DNA from: Acidobacteriaceae bacterium | Lineage (GTDB): Bacteria > Acidobacteriota > Terriglobia > Terriglobales > Acidobacteriaceae | Length of the DNA: 7,167 nucleotides | Direction: 5' to 3' | NCBI GenBank assembly: GCA_027306745.1 | Contig: DAHUZD010000011.1 | Coordinates: 1-7,167, forward strand | Shown here: piece by piece, positions 6,484 through 7,167 of the stretch | Layout: each line of letters starts with the position of its first letter | Position numbering within the stretch: the stretch's first letter is position 1 | The notes under the pieces: model-generated | What the model saw: the letters and a program-made list of their open reading frames with translations, nothing else | Database searches by the model: none | What the model was told of the DNA's origin: nothing | Made by a program: the position numbers and the translations under genes

Positions 6484-6831
6484 ATGAATTCATCCATTTC
6501 CACTCGATTTTTTTTTCGTAAGGCCATTGGCGCAATCTGTACCGCTGCATTCTTGTTGATCTGGGCCGCTGCACTGCCGCTGCCGCGCGCTCAGGGCCAG
6601 GCACAGACGCATCACCGTCGCCACGCCGCGGCCAAGCTTGACATCAACACGGCGACACTGGCGCAGTTGCAGGCCATCGCCGGGCTGGGGCCGGTCTATG
6701 CCAAGCGCATTGTGGCCGGTCGGCCCTACACCAGCAAGCGTCAACTAAAAACGCGCGGCATTCTGCCGGACAATCTCTACATGCAGGTGAGAGATCATCT
6801 GATCGCGCACCGGCCTAAAAAGAAGTCATAA
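6484..6831 (+). CDS. Exported ComEA-like helix-hairpin-helix protein
   Basis: Small protein of 115 residues. Residues 1-38 look like a Sec signal peptide: basic start (R8, R12, K13), hydrophobic core 15-32, and likely cleavage after AQG (36-38). A short basic linker (THHRRH, 42-47) leads to one ComEA-type domain (51-109). This begins with LDINTATLAQLQAIAGLGP (52-70), where N55 and A57 are the family-typical positions, GLGP forms the hairpin, and YAKRIVAGRPY completes the motif. The second helix pair follows (SKRQLKTRGILP, then LYMQVRDHLIAH), with a lysine-rich tail. ComEA proteins bind DNA non-specifically in the periplasm during natural transformation. No comEC or pilus genes are in view, so a competence role is inferred from family only. 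Codons 9-11 plus flanks contain an unbroken T9 run (6508-6516). Confidence 0.85.
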   Translation: MNSSISTRFFFRKAIGAICTAAFLLIWAAALPLPRAQGQAQTHHRRHAAAKLDINTATLAQLQAIAGLGPVYAKRIVAGRPYTSKRQLKTRGILPDNLYMQVRDHLIAHRPKKKS

Positions 6832-6836
6832 CTGTG

Positions 6837-6864
6837 TTGGTCTCACACACGCCTGCGATACAAT
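6837..6864 (+). promoter_or_regulatory. Predicted promoter driving the riboswitch transcript
   Basis: TTGGTC (6837-6842), a 16-nt spacer, then TACAAT (6859-6864), the best -10 box in the window. The expected start near 6871 coincides with the first base-paired nucleotides of the aptamer (GCCTC from 6872), which supports both calls. It begins only 6 nt after the ComEA-like stop codon, so the riboswitch unit need not depend on read-through. Confidence 0.6.
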
Positions 6865-6871
6865 CCAAGTA

Positions 6872-7035
6872 GCCTCCGGTGTTCGGGAAGCGCGGTGCAA
6901 ATCCGCCACTACCCCGTAACTGTAAGCGTGGAGGGACGGCAACGTGCGCAAAATGCGCAGCCACTGCCCGTGATGTTCGCGGGCGGGAAGGCGTTCCGGC
7001 CCGGCGATACGCAAGTCAGGAGACCGGCCAGAGGC
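6872..7035 (+). promoter_or_regulatory. Cobalamin (B12) riboswitch aptamer
   Basis: The RNA binds a cobalamin and controls a downstream gene in cis, usually a B12 transporter, a B12 synthesis gene or a B12-independent isozyme. Visible conserved elements in order are: P1 5' strand GCCTC (6872-6876), P2 CGGT (6877-6880), CGGGAAGC (6884-6891), hairpin GCGG/CCGC (6892-6895 with 6903-6906) closing the TGCAAAT loop, CCCCGTAACTGTAAGC (6912-6927), GCCACTG (6960-6966), CGGGAAGGCG (6984-6993), and the B12 box AAGTCAGGAGACCGGCC (7013-7029). GAGGC (7031-7035) closes P1. An optional extension pairs AAGT 6867-6870 with ACTT 7038-7041 if transcribed. Two further hairpins fall in the variable arm: TGCGCA-AAA-TGCGCA (6945-6959) and GCCCG/CGGGC (6966-6970 with 6980-6984). 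The regulated gene lies at or past the window edge. Confidence 0.96.
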
Positions 7036-7042
7036 GCACTTG

Positions 7043-7056
7043 CAAGGCAGTCCTTG
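7043..7056 (+). other. Small hairpin just after the riboswitch aptamer
   Basis: CAAGG (7043-7047), loop CAGT, CCTTG (7052-7056): five perfect pairs. It is followed by a T-containing but interrupted stretch (GTTTCGTT), too poor to call an intrinsic terminator. It may be part of the expression platform, or chance. Confidence 0.3.
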
Positions 7057-7081
7057 GTTTCGTTGGGAGAACCGGGGAGCG

Positions 7082-7167
7082 ATGCGTCCCATTCTTCTTG
7101 GCTGGTACGGGCGTAACCGCATTTCTGCATCGGCTTTCCCACCAGATTTGGCATTTGGACACGGCCC
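7082..7167 (+). CDS. Possible start of the riboswitch-controlled gene (runs off the window)
   Basis: ATG 7082 opens a frame that stays open to the window edge (begins MRPILLGWYGRN). Shine-Dalgarno-like sequences precede it: GGGGAG (7074-7079, only 2 nt away) and GGGAG (7065-7069, 12 nt away); neither spacing is ideal. The 28 visible residues do not look like a signal peptide and match no family I recognise. It could equally be a short leader frame or chance, with the real gene beginning past 7167. Confidence 0.2.
   Translation, partial: MRPILLGWYGRNRISASAFPPDLAFGHG

Noticed and set aside
6833..6849. TGTGT/ACACA inverted repeat after the ComEA-like gene, considered as a terminator.
   Set aside because: Five pairs with a seven-nt loop and no following T run; it overlaps the riboswitch promoter.
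1..7167. CRISPR arrays, tRNA or rRNA genes, insertion sequences, attachment sites and toxin-antitoxin genes.
   Set aside because: No spaced repeats, tRNA-like folds, transposase motifs or terminal inverted repeats were seen on either strand.

Overview
The window is about 60% GC by eye. It carries five complete genes, all on the + strand, and ends just after a cobalamin riboswitch. The protein style suggests a member of the Acidobacteriota (Terriglobia, former subdivision 1). The pointers are the CoxB N-terminus of the form LPWLLPxxAS-YAxxID, the glycine- and aspartate-rich N-terminus of subunit III, the short secreted helix-hairpin-helix protein, and sigma-70-like promoters with a TACxCT -10 box. 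This assignment is inference from recalled family style, not a database result.

Region 1 (127-3327) is a compact heme-copper cytochrome oxidase operon in the order subunit II, subunit I, subunit III. II and I overlap by an ATGA junction, and III follows after 73 nt with its own ribosome binding site. Subunit II receives electrons at CuA, subunit I reduces O2 at heme a3-CuB, and subunit III stabilises the core. All redox ligands are intact. However, the proton-conducting and Mg2+ positions of a classical A-family enzyme are widely changed: the D-channel entry Asp is Arg, the K-channel Lys is Glu, and both acidic Mg2+ ligands are amides. No heme A synthase, SCO or CtaG assembly gene is in the window, so the operon looks like an accessory oxidase matured by factors encoded elsewhere.

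Region 2 (3394-5212) is a monocistronic unit for a large ArnT/PMT-type (GT83-like) membrane glycosyltransferase with its catalytic, Zn2+ and lipid-phosphate residues preserved. No lipid A or L-Ara4N pathway genes lie beside it. Region 3 (5290-6376) is a tandem-domain GNAT acetyltransferase with a good promoter. Region 4 (6401-6831) is a small exported ComEA-like DNA-binding protein with an uninterrupted T9 tract in its signal-peptide codons. These genes appear to be separately transcribed and not functionally linked.

Region 5 (6837-7167) holds a strong promoter followed immediately by a complete cobalamin (B12) riboswitch. The regulated gene starts at or beyond the right edge and cannot be identified here. 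A short hairpin and a Shine-Dalgarno-like stretch after the aptamer are candidates for the expression platform.

Positions 1-126 contain no gene I can support. The non-coding gaps at 3328-3505, 5213-5392 and 6377-6483 hold only the promoters and ribosome binding sites listed; I see no convincing intrinsic terminator in any of them.
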